Assembly: GCA_907164885.2 (NCBI GenBank)
Contig: OU015499.1
Coordinates: forward strand, 163,579,629-163,643,628
Direction of reading: 5' to 3'
Source of the DNA: Dolomedes plantarius
Lineage: Eukaryota > Arthropoda > Arachnida > Araneae > Dolomedidae
Length of the DNA: 64,000 nt
Made by a program: the position numbers and the translations under genes
The notes under the pieces: generated by a model
The model's database searches: none
Told to the model about the DNA's origin: nothing
The model's input: the letters and a program-made list of their open reading frames with translations, nothing else
In this document: in pieces, positions 20,776-31,111 of the stretch
Position numbering within the stretch: the first letter of the stretch is position 1
How the letters are laid out: each line of letters opens with the position of its first letter

Positions 20776-21180
20776 TGTTAGTAACCCGGTTCTTTGCACT
20801 TCCCATTTTCACAGTAATGTTGCTTCATGCTGTATGTATGACGCCACTCTGAAGGAGTGAGGTCACAACTCCGTTTTTTCTGTTTTTATTTCTTTTTGTA
20901 TCGATACTAGCTCCTTCAATCGATATGTAAAATTGTATGTAAGTACTCGGGTATAAAAGGGGAGTACATACTTGTAACTGGGAGCTTTTGAGCTTGGAGC
21001 ATTTGTTATTGCCTTGACTTTTTTTTAGCTGTTTGGGTAAGTTACCCAACGCTATGTTAGTTACTATAAAATGTAATTAAACTTCTGTTATTTTTGATTC
21101 TTCGAGTCGTATTTTTTTTTTCCTTATCAAGACTCTGCTATGCTGCACTGAGGCAGCTTTATTTGAAAGATTATTCAACA
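20776..21180 (+). repeat. copia 5' LTR
   Basis: Begins TGTTAGTAACC and ends TTATTCAACA. It contains a TATA box, GTATAAAAGG (about 20,951-20,960), the likely promoter. It differs from the 3' LTR by TGCTGCACT against TGCTTCACT near 21,145. Confidence 0.97.
20951..20960 (+). promoter_or_regulatory. TATA box of the copia 5' LTR
   Basis: GTATAAAAGG lies about 175 bp into the LTR, a fitting place for the U3 promoter. The identical box is in the 3' LTR about 5080 bp downstream. Confidence 0.65.
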
Positions 21181-21200
21181 TGGTTATGGGCTCAGACGCC
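21181..21200 (+). promoter_or_regulatory. copia primer-binding site
   Basis: TGGTTATGGGCTCAGACGCC directly follows the 5' LTR. GGTTATGGGC is complementary to the anticodon-loop region (GCCCAUAACC) of initiator-Met tRNA. That is the internal half-tRNA priming known for Drosophila copia, rather than pairing with a tRNA 3' end. Confidence 0.7.
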
Positions 21201-21464
21201 TTAGCATAGCTAATGTGCTTTCGGAAAAATGACTCGAGGAAGTTTATTTTTATAAGCTGATAGAGAATGCTCAGAGGGGGGGCCTTGACACCCCAAGTAT
21301 AATTGCACAATTAACTTTTGCTTCAAATGACGTTGGACTGAACTGGTTCCGGAAATTACGTTTTCACTCTAATTCGTCTAGTGCTCGCCTTGTGCTCATA
21401 TTTTAAAACCATTGTGTGATACAATTTCATTAAATTCTTCCTGGAAGTGGTTTTGCTTTAAAGA

Positions 21465-22079
21465 ATGGCGTCAAGTACCAGTGAAGTAAATTTTAGGATC
21501 GCGCTTTTAAGCGAAAGTAATTACTCAACATGGTGTACAGATATGAGGATGTTGCTGATGGAACGGGGGTGCTGGGAGATTGTTCAACGAACTGAAAAAG
21601 CACCTGAAGCACAAGAAGGTGAAACGGTGGACGAGACTGCAGCAAGGGACTTTAGAAATCGAAAAAACAGAGCGCTTTCGACGATTTACATGAGCGTATC
21701 GCCTCGATATCGTGCCCTGCTGGAAAAAGCTATTGACGGACCTGATGCCTGGGATAAGCTAAAAAAGTACTTTGAACCAGACAGTCGTGCTCGTGTCATG
21801 TCACTTAAGAATGAATTCTATTCCTGTCGTATGGAGCCAGATGAGGACATAGGGCTGTATTCAAGTAAACTAGCCAGTATTTTTGATAAGCTGAGTGAGG
21901 CTGGTCATGCTGTATCCGAAATAGATAAAATATTTCAGCTTATGCGATATCTTCCAAAGGAGTTCGATAATATTGTTCAAACGATATATCGGTGGGAGAA
22001 GGATCAATTTACTTTTATTTCTGTACGAGAAGAATTACTTGCCGAAGAAGCAAGGTTGAAACAGAGAGTTGCAGACTAA
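21465..22079 (+). CDS. gag: copia gag, capsid part
   Basis: 204 codons, from MASSTSEVNFR to a TAA at 22,077-22,079. The sequence carries the copia-type gag (UBN2/DUF4219-like) pattern: LLSESNYSTWCTDMRMLL near residues 13-30, CWEIVQ, AWDKLKKYF near 105, and the helical tail ending EELLAEEARLKQR. It would form the particle shell. The next 36 bp are open in the same frame into the nucleocapsid zinc knuckle, so in related elements this stop would not be expected. It may be a disabling mutation, or it may limit pol expression. The start is the first ATG after the leader. Confidence 0.88.
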   Translation: MASSTSEVNFRIALLSESNYSTWCTDMRMLLMERGCWEIVQRTEKAPEAQEGETVDETAARDFRNRKNRALSTIYMSVSPRYRALLEKAIDGPDAWDKLKKYFEPDSRARVMSLKNEFYSCRMEPDEDIGLYSSKLASIFDKLSEAGHAVSEIDKIFQLMRYLPKEFDNIVQTIYRWEKDQFTFISVREELLAEEARLKQRVAD

Positions 22080-22115
22080 GCAAATATTTCTTATCTAACA
22101 AGAAACCGGCAGGAG

Positions 22116-24098
22116 GTGTTCCCGAGACAAGAGATGATTGACAATCCTAAGCAGGCAGATTCTCATACATTACAGAGAAGAAAATGTCACAAGTGTCACC
22201 AGCCTGGTCATCTTCGCAAAGATTGTCGTGTATCTGGAAAATCAAGGACTTATAAGCAATCTAAACGTTCAAGTTCCGAACGTGAACGATGTCAGTATAC
22301 CAGTCCGAGTCGACCAAACAACAGTTTCCTGCTGGAAGCGTTAGTGACTGGAATTGAGGAGCGTTGTTGGGTGTTCGATACAGCCTCCTCGTCTCATTTT
22401 TGCAAGGACAGACACCTAATGTCCGATTTTACACCAGTTACAGATCAGACACTAGTAGGAGCAGTTAACGGTGTCTCTACCCCTGTTACAGGTAAGGGAT
22501 CTGTAGTTATTTTTCTAAATGGTGAAAAATATACCTTAATTGATGTACTTTATGCACCAGAACTGAGGAAAAACCTCATATCTGGCCCTCGTGTTGACGA
22601 ATGGGGAGTCAAATACGTAGGAGGTCATGGAAAAATAGATGTGATATCGCGCAACAAACTACTTTTTACTGCAAAATTAGTAAATGGACTTTATTGTATT
22701 TACCCAGAATATGAAAAATGTCATGATGCTCAGAAATTTCACTCAAAAATTGTAAAGGCAAAACACACCATCTCTAAATGTTCTAAAAATAGAAGTTCCA
22801 CGTCTTTTGCTTCGGAAAGTTTAAATTTATGGCATAAACGCTTTGCTCACATAAATGCAGAATATATAAAATTAACATCTAAAAATAACAGTGTAAAAGG
22901 GTTACCAAAGTTAACGGGGGATCTTGATTCGTGTGATCCATGTCGCGAAGCTAAATCCAAAAGAGTTAGTTTTAAATCCCTGGATAGTATACGATCTCAA
23001 AACCCCCTTGACTTGATCTATATGGATCTGTGTGGTCCTTTCCCGAGACCATCGATCCACGGGCATTTATACTTTTTATCGGTGGTTGACGACTATTCTA
23101 GAAAAGTTTGGGTTTTCCCCCTTAAATCTAAAATAGAAGTATTTCAAACCTTTAAAAATTTTAAAACAAGAGCTGAAAGGTTCCTGGATCGGAAACTTAA
23201 ATGTATTCGTACTGACAATGGTACAGAATTTATAAATGATCAATTCAGGGAGTATTGTGAAGACTTGGGGATCCAACATGAAAAATCTAACCCTTACACC
23301 CCAGAGCAGAATGGAGTATGTGAAAGGTTTCATTATACTGCTGTAAACGGGATAAATGTTTTACTTAGGGATAGCGGCATGAGTCAATGTTTTTGGCCAG
23401 AGGCTCTTTTACATTACACTTACACATGGAATCGTGTATGCCATGCTGGAATGACAAAAACACCATTTGAGCTCTATGGTGGACGACAGCCCTCGGTTAA
23501 ACACTTACGGCCGTTCGGCACGAAAGCTTTTGTCGGTATACCTAAAAAATTAAGATTAAAACTAGATTTAAGGTCTAAACCAGGAATTCTTGTAGGGTAT
23601 GCTTTGCAGACGAAAGGATACAGAATTTGGATGCCGAACGAGCATAAGATTATCGAAACCATAAATGTCACGTTTGATGAAAATCAAAAGGGCGGTTTGA
23701 GTGAGGCGACTGTGGAACGCGAACTGGACCCAGAGTTCGTGGGTTTTAAATTTCCCCTTGAAGATTCAGAAGAGTTGAATGTTTCAAAGCCCCAAACAGA
23801 TAGTGAGAGTTCTGTATGTGATTCTGATACTGATTCTGAAGTACCCGGTAACAAAATTGTAAACTGGACGCGTAAAGCTGTTCCAAGGACAAGTAGTAAA
23901 AAAACTGATATTTATTATTATGAGGAAGGAAAAGATGATTCGTCGAGTAGGTTGAGGTCATTGAAAGATGTTAAACAATATTGTATAAAAAATTATCTTA
24001 AATTTCAACCAGAAATTTTTGATTTTTCTTCCAAAAATAAATATTCAGGGATTATTGCTAGAACCAAAGCGGGTCATAGTAGCTTAATGTCAGAATGA
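22116..24098 (+). CDS. pol: copia nucleocapsid, protease and integrase
   Basis: 660 codons in the same frame as gag. The first Met shown is internal, so translation probably depends on passing the upstream TAA. Residues 24-37 form the CCHC zinc knuckle. Protease: D88 in WVFDTASSSHF, with D-T-A where copia proteases usually have D-S/T-G. A pre-integrase HHCC-like region follows (LWHKRFAHIN ... CDPC). The integrase core has Asp in MDLCGPF, Asp in RTDNGTEF and Glu in NGVCERFH, a complete DD35E triad. The C-terminal linker is Ser/Asp-rich (SESSVCDSDTDSE). It ends at TGA 24,096-24,098, which is followed by CTA. Confidence 0.9.
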   Translation: MFPRQEMIDNPKQADSHTLQRRKCHKCHQPGHLRKDCRVSGKSRTYKQSKRSSSERERCQYTSPSRPNNSFLLEALVTGIEERCWVFDTASSSHFCKDRHLMSDFTPVTDQTLVGAVNGVSTPVTGKGSVVIFLNGEKYTLIDVLYAPELRKNLISGPRVDEWGVKYVGGHGKIDVISRNKLLFTAKLVNGLYCIYPEYEKCHDAQKFHSKIVKAKHTISKCSKNRSSTSFASESLNLWHKRFAHINAEYIKLTSKNNSVKGLPKLTGDLDSCDPCREAKSKRVSFKSLDSIRSQNPLDLIYMDLCGPFPRPSIHGHLYFLSVVDDYSRKVWVFPLKSKIEVFQTFKNFKTRAERFLDRKLKCIRTDNGTEFINDQFREYCEDLGIQHEKSNPYTPEQNGVCERFHYTAVNGINVLLRDSGMSQCFWPEALLHYTYTWNRVCHAGMTKTPFELYGGRQPSVKHLRPFGTKAFVGIPKKLRLKLDLRSKPGILVGYALQTKGYRIWMPNEHKIIETINVTFDENQKGGLSEATVERELDPEFVGFKFPLEDSEELNVSKPQTDSESSVCDSDTDSEVPGNKIVNWTRKAVPRTSSKKTDIYYYEEGKDDSSSRLRSLKDVKQYCIKNYLKFQPEIFDFSSKNKYSGIIARTKAGHSSLMSE

Positions 24099-24140
24099 CT
24101 AAAAAAGGAAATTTACATTCCAAAATGTTTTAAACAGGCT

Positions 24141-25697
24141 ATGAATTCCAAACAAAGTGAACAGTGGTTTAATGCAATGGAGGATGAATTAAACACTATG
24201 AAGGAAAGAGTTGTTTGGGAGTTAGTAGAACGACCTGAAAATGCTAAAGTGTTGGGTTGTAGATGGGTTTATACTACAAAGCAGGATGAATCGGGTAAGA
24301 TTAAAAGATTCAAAGCACGCTTAGTTGCCCAGGGTTTTCACCAACGAAAAGGTGAAAGTTTTGATGAAGTTTTTTCCCCAGTTATCAACTTTAGCTTGAT
24401 AAGGTTCTTTTTCGCTGTACTCGTTTGCCTGAACCACTGGACACATTTGCAGTGTGATATTAAATGCGCATACCTATATGCCCCATTAAGCGAAGTAATT
24501 TATATGCGTCAGCCACCTGGTTTTGAGAAATCCAATTTAGTTTGTCGTTTAAAAAAGTCAATATATGGACTTAAGCAGAGCGGGCGAGAATGGTTTTTTA
24601 AAATTCACGCGGTATTAAAAAAGTTGGGTTTTAGAAAATTTGAATGGTGTAATTGCGCATATATTTTAGATTCAAATGTTATATTTTTATTATATGTGGA
24701 TGACATAGTCGTGTTTGGGAGAGAACAAAAACATGTCGACACAGCTATTAAATTGTTGAAAAATAAATTTGACTTAACAATTTTGGGGAAAACTAAAAAA
24801 CTTTTAGGGGTTGAATTTTTAGAAACTGACAAGAAACTTTTTATTCACCAACTTGAATATATAAATAAAATTTGCAGAACATATGATAGGTATTGCTATC
24901 CAATATCATCATTACCTATAGCGAAGGGGGTTATTTACTCTAAAACACAGTGTCCACAGGATAAAGTTGAAATTGAGGAAATGTCTAAAATTCCGTACAG
25001 GAGTCTTGTAGGCTGTCTGGCGTTCTTAGCTAACAGAACGAGACCCGATATTTCATACGCAATCAACATTTTTTCCCAGTTTCAACAAAATCCAGGAATG
25101 GTACATTGGATGGGACTTCTTAAGTTACTAGGATATATAAAATATACTAAAAATTTAAAACTCGACATTTCTAATATTAGTAACCTAGATCTTAATGCTT
25201 ATTCTGACGCTGATTTTGCAAATAATCGTGATAGTAGAGTTTCGATGGGAGGTCATATAATTTTTGTTGATCAGGCTCCAGTAGTTTGGCGTTCTTTTAA
25301 ACAGAAATCGGTATGCTTGAGTACCATGGAATCTGAATTTGTTTCCTTAACGGAAGCATCGAAAGAACTCACTTGGTATGAACGTATTTGCAAGGAGTGT
25401 GAGAAATTTAAAATTATACCCCAGAATAAAAACATCCCAAAGTTGTTTGTTGATAATCAAGCTACTATTAACTTTGTTAAATCCCCGCTTGAAAACTATC
25501 GAACAAAGCACATAGACATTAAATTATTTTTTGTAAGAGACCTAGTTTACCAAAAACTTTTTGAATTAAAGTACATACAAAGTAAATCAAACTTATCAGA
25601 TGTTTTTACGAAGCCACAACAAAAGATAGAACTAAAAAGATTTAGAGATGCAGTGTTTTGTGATAGTATGATTAAAGATAATGAACTCTGTAAATGA
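24141..25697 (+). CDS. pol: copia reverse transcriptase and RNase H
   Basis: 518 codons in the same frame. The open frame really begins right after the TGA at 24,098, so the ATG is not a natural start. The RT starts with VWELVERPENAKVLGCRWVY, then CDIKCAYLYAPLSEVIYM with the first catalytic Asp, SIYGLKQSGREWF, and LLYVDDIVVFG with Y185-V-D-D188. RNase H follows: AYSDADFANN, STMESEFVSLTEASKE, DNQATINFVKSP and RTKHIDIKLFFVRD. All key residues are present and no frameshift is seen. The frame ends at TGA about 160 bp before the 3' LTR. Confidence 0.93.
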   Translation: MNSKQSEQWFNAMEDELNTMKERVVWELVERPENAKVLGCRWVYTTKQDESGKIKRFKARLVAQGFHQRKGESFDEVFSPVINFSLIRFFFAVLVCLNHWTHLQCDIKCAYLYAPLSEVIYMRQPPGFEKSNLVCRLKKSIYGLKQSGREWFFKIHAVLKKLGFRKFEWCNCAYILDSNVIFLLYVDDIVVFGREQKHVDTAIKLLKNKFDLTILGKTKKLLGVEFLETDKKLFIHQLEYINKICRTYDRYCYPISSLPIAKGVIYSKTQCPQDKVEIEEMSKIPYRSLVGCLAFLANRTRPDISYAINIFSQFQQNPGMVHWMGLLKLLGYIKYTKNLKLDISNISNLDLNAYSDADFANNRDSRVSMGGHIIFVDQAPVVWRSFKQKSVCLSTMESEFVSLTEASKELTWYERICKECEKFKIIPQNKNIPKLFVDNQATINFVKSPLENYRTKHIDIKLFFVRDLVYQKLFELKYIQSKSNLSDVFTKPQQKIELKRFRDAVFCDSMIKDNELCK

Positions 25698-25840
25698 AAT
25701 GATGGACTTTAACTTAAAGTGAGACATTTGAAGTTGTTCAAATTTTTTTTTTCCAATGCTTGTGAACTGATATTTTCCTATATTATGTAATGTATATTTG
25801 TATTATGTAATGTATATATATATACTCTTTTTGAAAGTGT

Positions 25841-25855
25841 AAAGAGGGGGGCCAA
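25841..25855 (+). promoter_or_regulatory. copia polypurine tract
   Basis: AAAGAGGGGGGCCAA lies immediately before the 3' LTR, the position of the plus-strand primer in LTR elements. Confidence 0.85.
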
Positions 25856-26260
25856 TGTTAGTAACCCGGTTCTTTGCACTTCCCATTTTCACAGTAATGT
25901 TGCTTCATGCTGTATGTATGACGCCACTCTGAAGGAGTGAGGTCACAACTCCGTTTTTTCTGTTTTTATTTCTTTTTGTATCGATACTAGCTCCTTCAAT
26001 CGATATGTAAAATTGTATGTAAGTACTCGGGTATAAAAGGGGAGTACATACTTGTAACTGGGAGCTTTTGAGCTTGGAGCATTTGTTATTGCCTTGACTT
26101 TTTTTTAGCTGTTTGGGTAAGTTACCCAACGCTATGTTAGTTACTATAAAATGTAATTAAACTTCTGTTATTTTTGATTCTTCGAGTCGTATTTTTTTTT
26201 TCCTTATCAAGACTCTGCTATGCTTCACTGAGGCAGCTTTATTTGAAAGATTATTCAACA
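25856..26260 (+). repeat. copia 3' LTR
   Basis: 405 bp, TGTTAG to TTCAACA, differing from the 5' LTR at one visible position. Followed by the target duplication GTTCC. Confidence 0.97.
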
Positions 26261-27196
26261 GTTCCCAACCCGTAGAAGTCTGCGGACCACTAAGCAAGAA
26301 ATTGAACCATGAGCGGACGGCCCAACCCCACCGACTTGAGGGAGTGGGGAACATTCCGGAGGGTATGGGGGTATAGAATATCCCTCAGGCAAAAGGGACA
26401 CAAGATTAACGTATTCACATTCTAATATTAAAATAATTATGTTAAACTTTTACGAAATTTTAATTCAACAACAGATAGTCCTCGGACAGATTCGTCCCAT
26501 CTAGTTCAATGAACATTACTTTCAAAATCCCCATTTATTTGCCAACTTTTCTATATGTGGTTCGGACCACTCCCGAGGCTACCGTTTCGGAACCACTTCC
26601 TTAGAGGCTCTGGGATTTTCCGAATGATAAACGAGCACCGGCTTAATCTTGCAGTCACCGCTTGCGTGGCGCAGAGTGCGAGGGTTAGCCTATCCTCCAT
26701 GGGTTTGTAGCCTGGAATCCTATTCTCCTCTACCGTAAGGTAAATACTGTACACTACACTTAATAAAACAAGTTTATTGCAGTGCATTCTATTGTATTGC
26801 GTTTATATACAATGTTCGTCATTTATAAGCACGTTTATCGTATTTAAAACCATGTAACAAAAAATTACGCTGATTGGGGGAAGCCCGGAACGAATTAATG
26901 GCATTTCCCTTCATTTCAATGGGGAAAATAGATTCGACTTTCGAGTAATTCGAGTTACGAGCTCCGTCATGGAACGAATTAAACTCGTATGTCGAGGTAC
27001 CACTGTAGTTGTTATTAAAGCAGAATATCAAAGTTTTAGATAAATAATATTTCATACAGTTGTTACAATGGATTCACATACAATTTTTAAAAAAAAGGAT
27101 ACTATGACAATTTGGTCTCATAGTGATGTTGGTTAGTAAGAGTAATTAATTTTTTTGCGGGAACATTCGAGTTTTTTTAATATAGAAATAAGACCC

Positions 27197-28304
27197 ATGA
27201 CTATTAGAAAAAGAAGAATTTATGAATCGGATGAGGAAAGCAGTTTGAGCAATATTAACTCAAGATTGCTACAGACTAAGAACATTAGAATTTTGGAATT
27301 AACTGATTCAACGACTGATGAAGACGACGTTACTAATTTTCGATCACATTATGAAAATAATGATCAGAAGATTAGGAAATGCAAAAGAAATAAAGGCGAA
27401 TAATATTGAAAAAAAATTGGAAATATTATTCCTGCAAAGAAATTCGAAAATAAGGATAGCGAATGTGTGAAAGTGTCCAAGAATCGTACTACAGAGAGAC
27501 ATCGAATATCCTTTTTCAATTTGGGGGGGGAAATGGGGGATTTTAAGAAACAAAATACATTCTCGTGTGCATCTACTCAGCGTACGCTAGTAAAAAGAAG
27601 ACGAGGTAGAAATTTTAAGGGATCAGCCAGAGATTGTAGTACTTTTTAGATATTGAAAGGAAAGCGTGGCATTATGTAAAAATTACTTTATTGGAACATT
27701 TGATATATCTATAGGCAGACTACATAGGACTCTCAAAGCAAAGGTAATAGGGAAAGACTTACGTGGAAAAATGAAAGGATCTTGCAGAAAGAGTGATCAG
27801 GAATTTGTGGATGCCGTAAAAGATCATATGAAAAAATATCCACACTATGAAAGCCATTACACGCCTTCTAATAATCCAAACAGAAAATACCTGAGTTCTG
27901 ATTTCAACTTAAGAAAAATGTACAACTTGTCGAAAAGTGTGAAGAGAATAATACAATTTTTTAGCGAATGAATATATAGGAAAAATTTTAAGAATAATTT
28001 TAATTCAAATTTTGATCACTCAAATAAAGATACGTGTCAAAAATGCGATTTGCTAAATATGAAAATTCAAGCCTTAATGAAAAAAACCAGCCTTTTAGAA
28101 GAACATATTATACATTTAAGTAAGGCAGAACTTACTAGAAAAACTTTAAAAGAAGATCAAAACTTAGCATCAATGAACCCAGATAAATATTTAACATTTT
28201 CGTCTGATCTACAAAATGTCCTTCCATATCCCAAACAAAGTAATTTACATTTTACACTTGTTTATTTATATCGTCTTTTTAATATAACTAAAATTATTTC
28301 TTAA
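27197..28304 (+). pseudogene. Uncharacterised transposon-like family, 5' two-thirds, copy M
   Basis: Segments in order: the acidic N-terminus (YESDEESS) to a stop at 27,401; SFFNLGGEMGDFKKQNTF with KRRRGR near 27,500-27,610; CKNYFIGTFDISIGRLHRTL and DLRGKMKGSCRKSDQE at 27,672-27,800; HYESHYTPSNNPNRKYLSSD; then NKDTCQKCDLLNMK and LNFDLQ-like SSDLQNVLPYPKQ. This order (FWxMGDxxKQ, VCKxFFLxTLxIS, HY...KKYL, PKKDxCxxC, DLQxVLP) recurs in a large family of uncharacterised arthropod and cnidarian proteins that I know only as transposon-like. The C-terminal part is absent. M carries a 7-bp insertion near 27,620 and several stops, so it is dead. Confidence 0.65.
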
Positions 28305-31111
28305 TAAACTTCGTTAGTCGTGTATTTACATGTATTCATTTTAATTTTCATTTTTTACATTAAAAAATCCATTTCAGTGAAACAAATGTATATAAAAATA
28401 TGGACTTAAATTTTCACTTGTTTTTATTTTTATACTATGTTATTTTTGAAAGTGGTATAAGGTACATTTGGAGCTTAAAAAAATGGTTTATTTTTTTAAA
28501 TAATTTTAATAATAATTATTTCATGATAAAATTTAAATAATGTTAAAAACATCACTTGAATTGATTAACCATTGCCAATATTTTTAAATTCATTCAAATG
28601 CAAACCTTTAAATATCTCGATACATGAAAAAATGGACTTATACCACTTCCAAAAATAACAGCTTATATGTAAAGTTCTTTACTAAAGTTCATTTTTTGTA
28701 AAAAAATTGCTTTTGAATTTTTCTAATTTTCAAAAACTTTGCAAAGAATTTTTTATATATTCTAAAAATTGGCACATCTTTCTCATTTGTCATTATTTTT
28801 AAAATTTCCTCTATTTTGCGGGATGGATATTCAATGGTTACGTAAGCTTCTAAATTAAACTTTATTCTTATAAATGGTCATTTATGAACATCTATGACTA
28901 AAGGGATATGCTAGAAATTTATGACTTTTTTTAAGATTGAGTGATAAGAACTGCAAATAATTTTCCAATTCTGTGTTGCATACATCTACTCTGCGAGCTA
29001 TGTAAGCACACAAGAGACTACTATATAATAAATGCACTAGAAATAAATAGGTATACCTATAAAAAAGTACACTTGGAAGACGAATGTGAATTGGGGACTT
29101 ATATTATGTTTTAAATACTCTTCAAACTTGTTGATAGTATTAAAATTGTTTTGCTATAAATGTAGCAAACTTAAGAATTAGAATTATAAAAATGAAAATT
29201 GACAAATTAAGAATAATTCGAATTACATTCTGATTATCTTTAGTTACCTTTAAACTAGCTATTAAAATAAATAAAACAATTGTGTGATTCAGAGAATACT
29301 AGAAAACCATTTTGTTCTTACAGGATAAAGTAATCTCATAACATTTTTCATTGTGTGTATCAAGTCAAATGATTTGAAGATATCCACTTAGACTGGAATT
29401 CTTTTGGTCAAAACTCTACAATACAGTTCATTGCTATAGGCAATAATATAAAGTTTAAGCTATACCTATTATAACACTTTTTAGTTAGAGAAAATCACAC
29501 TTACCATTTCATTAACAATGAGAAAGAAAAGGAATTGTCAATATAAATAATTTTTCTCGATAGAACATGAAATATTTTATTCTGGAGGCAGAGTAACAGC
29601 ACTTAGAGTAATTAAGTGCAAAGGTTTAATACCATATTTAAGAAACATATATGCATAATACACAAATTAGTAATTCTCACACGAATTAAATCTTCAAAAG
29701 TATAACTAAATTGAAAAAAAAATCTATGGTTATACCCCTAACAACCCCCAAAAGTATGCCTATCTCTCAAAAATATACATCTAATACTATCCAAAATACG
29801 CCATTAATATTTTGCAAAAACATGGCCGCCATATTATATTATGTAAACAAACGCACACAACTAGCCATACAAACTGGGTTGCCACAAAATAACAAAATCT
29901 CACCAAAATCGTCAAACATGGCAGGGAGATGCGTCTAACACATCTGTTCCCTTTTTACAAATTACTTCCTGATAAAATAAGTTTTCACAATGGTTGAAAA
30001 AAAGCCAATGATCTATAATGGTCGATCCACAATAGTTCTAAATTTAAATTCTTTAAATTATAAATAAAATATTGTGTTGTGTTAATTAACTCAGATAACT
30101 TTGAAATGTACCTGTTTAGATAAAATTACTTAGGAAAGTGCATGCAGTGAAGAATGGAATAAACAGATAAACAGCACAAAGTAAAATACACATATTTAAA
30201 GTTACTTCATAATTTTATGTATTTGATACACACACATATTATTTTGACAATTAAAATCGAAAAGAAAACATTTCTTACCAGCTGGTAAAAGAATGGTAAG
30301 TATAGAACGCTTAAAAACTTGGATATTATAACACATTAAGTGACTTTCTTTTTAAATTTCATCACATACACAAATACACTTATAACATTTGAATATAGAA
30401 GGGAGAATCACACTGAACACGGCATAAATCACACACACAGACCGGAGTCTTTCTGCAGCACATGATTGACTTCTATACAGAAATTTTTTTTAAACAAATT
30501 TCATAAAAGAACTTGTACAGAATGCATATTTCCCTCATGCAAAATGAAAAGTTACCACCTTAAATATTCATGTTCTGGGAACATTTATGATTTACATAAA
30601 TGGTTTAAAACAATCCTGAAATGCATGTTTTAAGTTTTGCCCATAAAAAATTATAATTGATTTTATGTATATCCCATCACAGCATACTTATATTACTCAT
30701 TTCAGGAGCTCTGAGTAAAATAGAGCACCAGAAATTTCAAAACTGTACTGTTGACACTTTAACCGCAATTACTTTCTATTCAGTGAATATTCTTTACCCG
30801 TAGGAGGGGGGGGGGGGTAGAAAACAGAAATACTAACACAAGAAATACCAATTTGACTAATATTGATCTGAAGAACTGAAACTGTATATATTTAAAAATT
30901 ATCCCAGACATGAACGGCAAGAATGTAGTTATAAATTTTACCAATACAAAATATATATTCAGTATAAAGAATATGCAGGTAAGAGAGCAGATAATTTAAA
31001 TCTAGTTCAAAAGTAACACAAGTATAATTTTAACAATAAAATTTCTTTAAATATCATATCAAAACAGTCAGAAATATCAGTTAATGCAGATTTAGTAAAT
31101 CTTTAAATGTT
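28305..31111. other. AT-rich non-coding stretch, copy M
   Basis: Matches 50,059-53,050 of R at roughly 95%. It contains a homopolymer G run at 30,807-30,819. Small ORFs (for example 29,711-29,938) are kept in R only to the extent that all DNA here is kept, so I do not call them. About 110 bp at 28,990-29,100 are absent from R. No domain or RNA gene recognised. Confidence 0.6.

Larger units (their letters stand above)
20776..26260 (+). mobile_element. Ty1/copia retrotransposon, recent insertion
   Basis: 5485 bp with two 405-bp LTRs, flanked by the 5-bp target duplication GTTCC (20,771-20,775 and 26,261-26,265). The internal part has a primer-binding site, one long gag-pol frame (21,465-25,697) interrupted by only two stops, and a polypurine tract. 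It sits inside the hAT MITE of the Tigger element in copy M and is absent from L. R has lost the target. Reading the LTRs side by side I see one difference, so the insertion is young. Confidence 0.97.
20766..26598. mobile_element. hAT-type MITE, copy M, split by copia
   Basis: The left 10 bases CAGTGGTTCC (20,766-20,775) and the right part (26,261-26,598, ending GGAACCACTT) are one MITE separated by the copia element. The 8-bp flanks GCTTAAAG and CCTTAGAG are a slightly decayed version of the CTCTAAGC duplication of copy L read on the other strand. Confidence 0.85.
19874..27005 (+). mobile_element. Tigger-type element, copy M, split by SINE, MITE and copia
   Basis: Left end CAGTGGTATCACGACTTACG after TA (19,872-19,873). 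Right end GTATGTCGAGGTACCACTG before TA (27,006-27,007). Without the copia insertion it is about 1.65 kb, the size of copy L. It holds SINE-1, an N-terminal transposase fragment (plus), a hAT MITE, and a core fragment on the minus strand (near 26,600-26,740), the same inverted internal arrangement as L. Confidence 0.87.

Noticed and set aside
29711..29938. A conserved 75-codon ORF shared with 51,388-51,615
   Set aside because: Conservation is no higher than that of surrounding non-coding DNA, and changes fall at all codon positions.
30807..30819. G-runs (also 35,250-35,268, 52,744-52,756, 55,647-55,667) as quadruplex or regulatory sites
   Set aside because: Single homopolymer runs in AT-rich DNA, of variable length between copies; slippage explains them.
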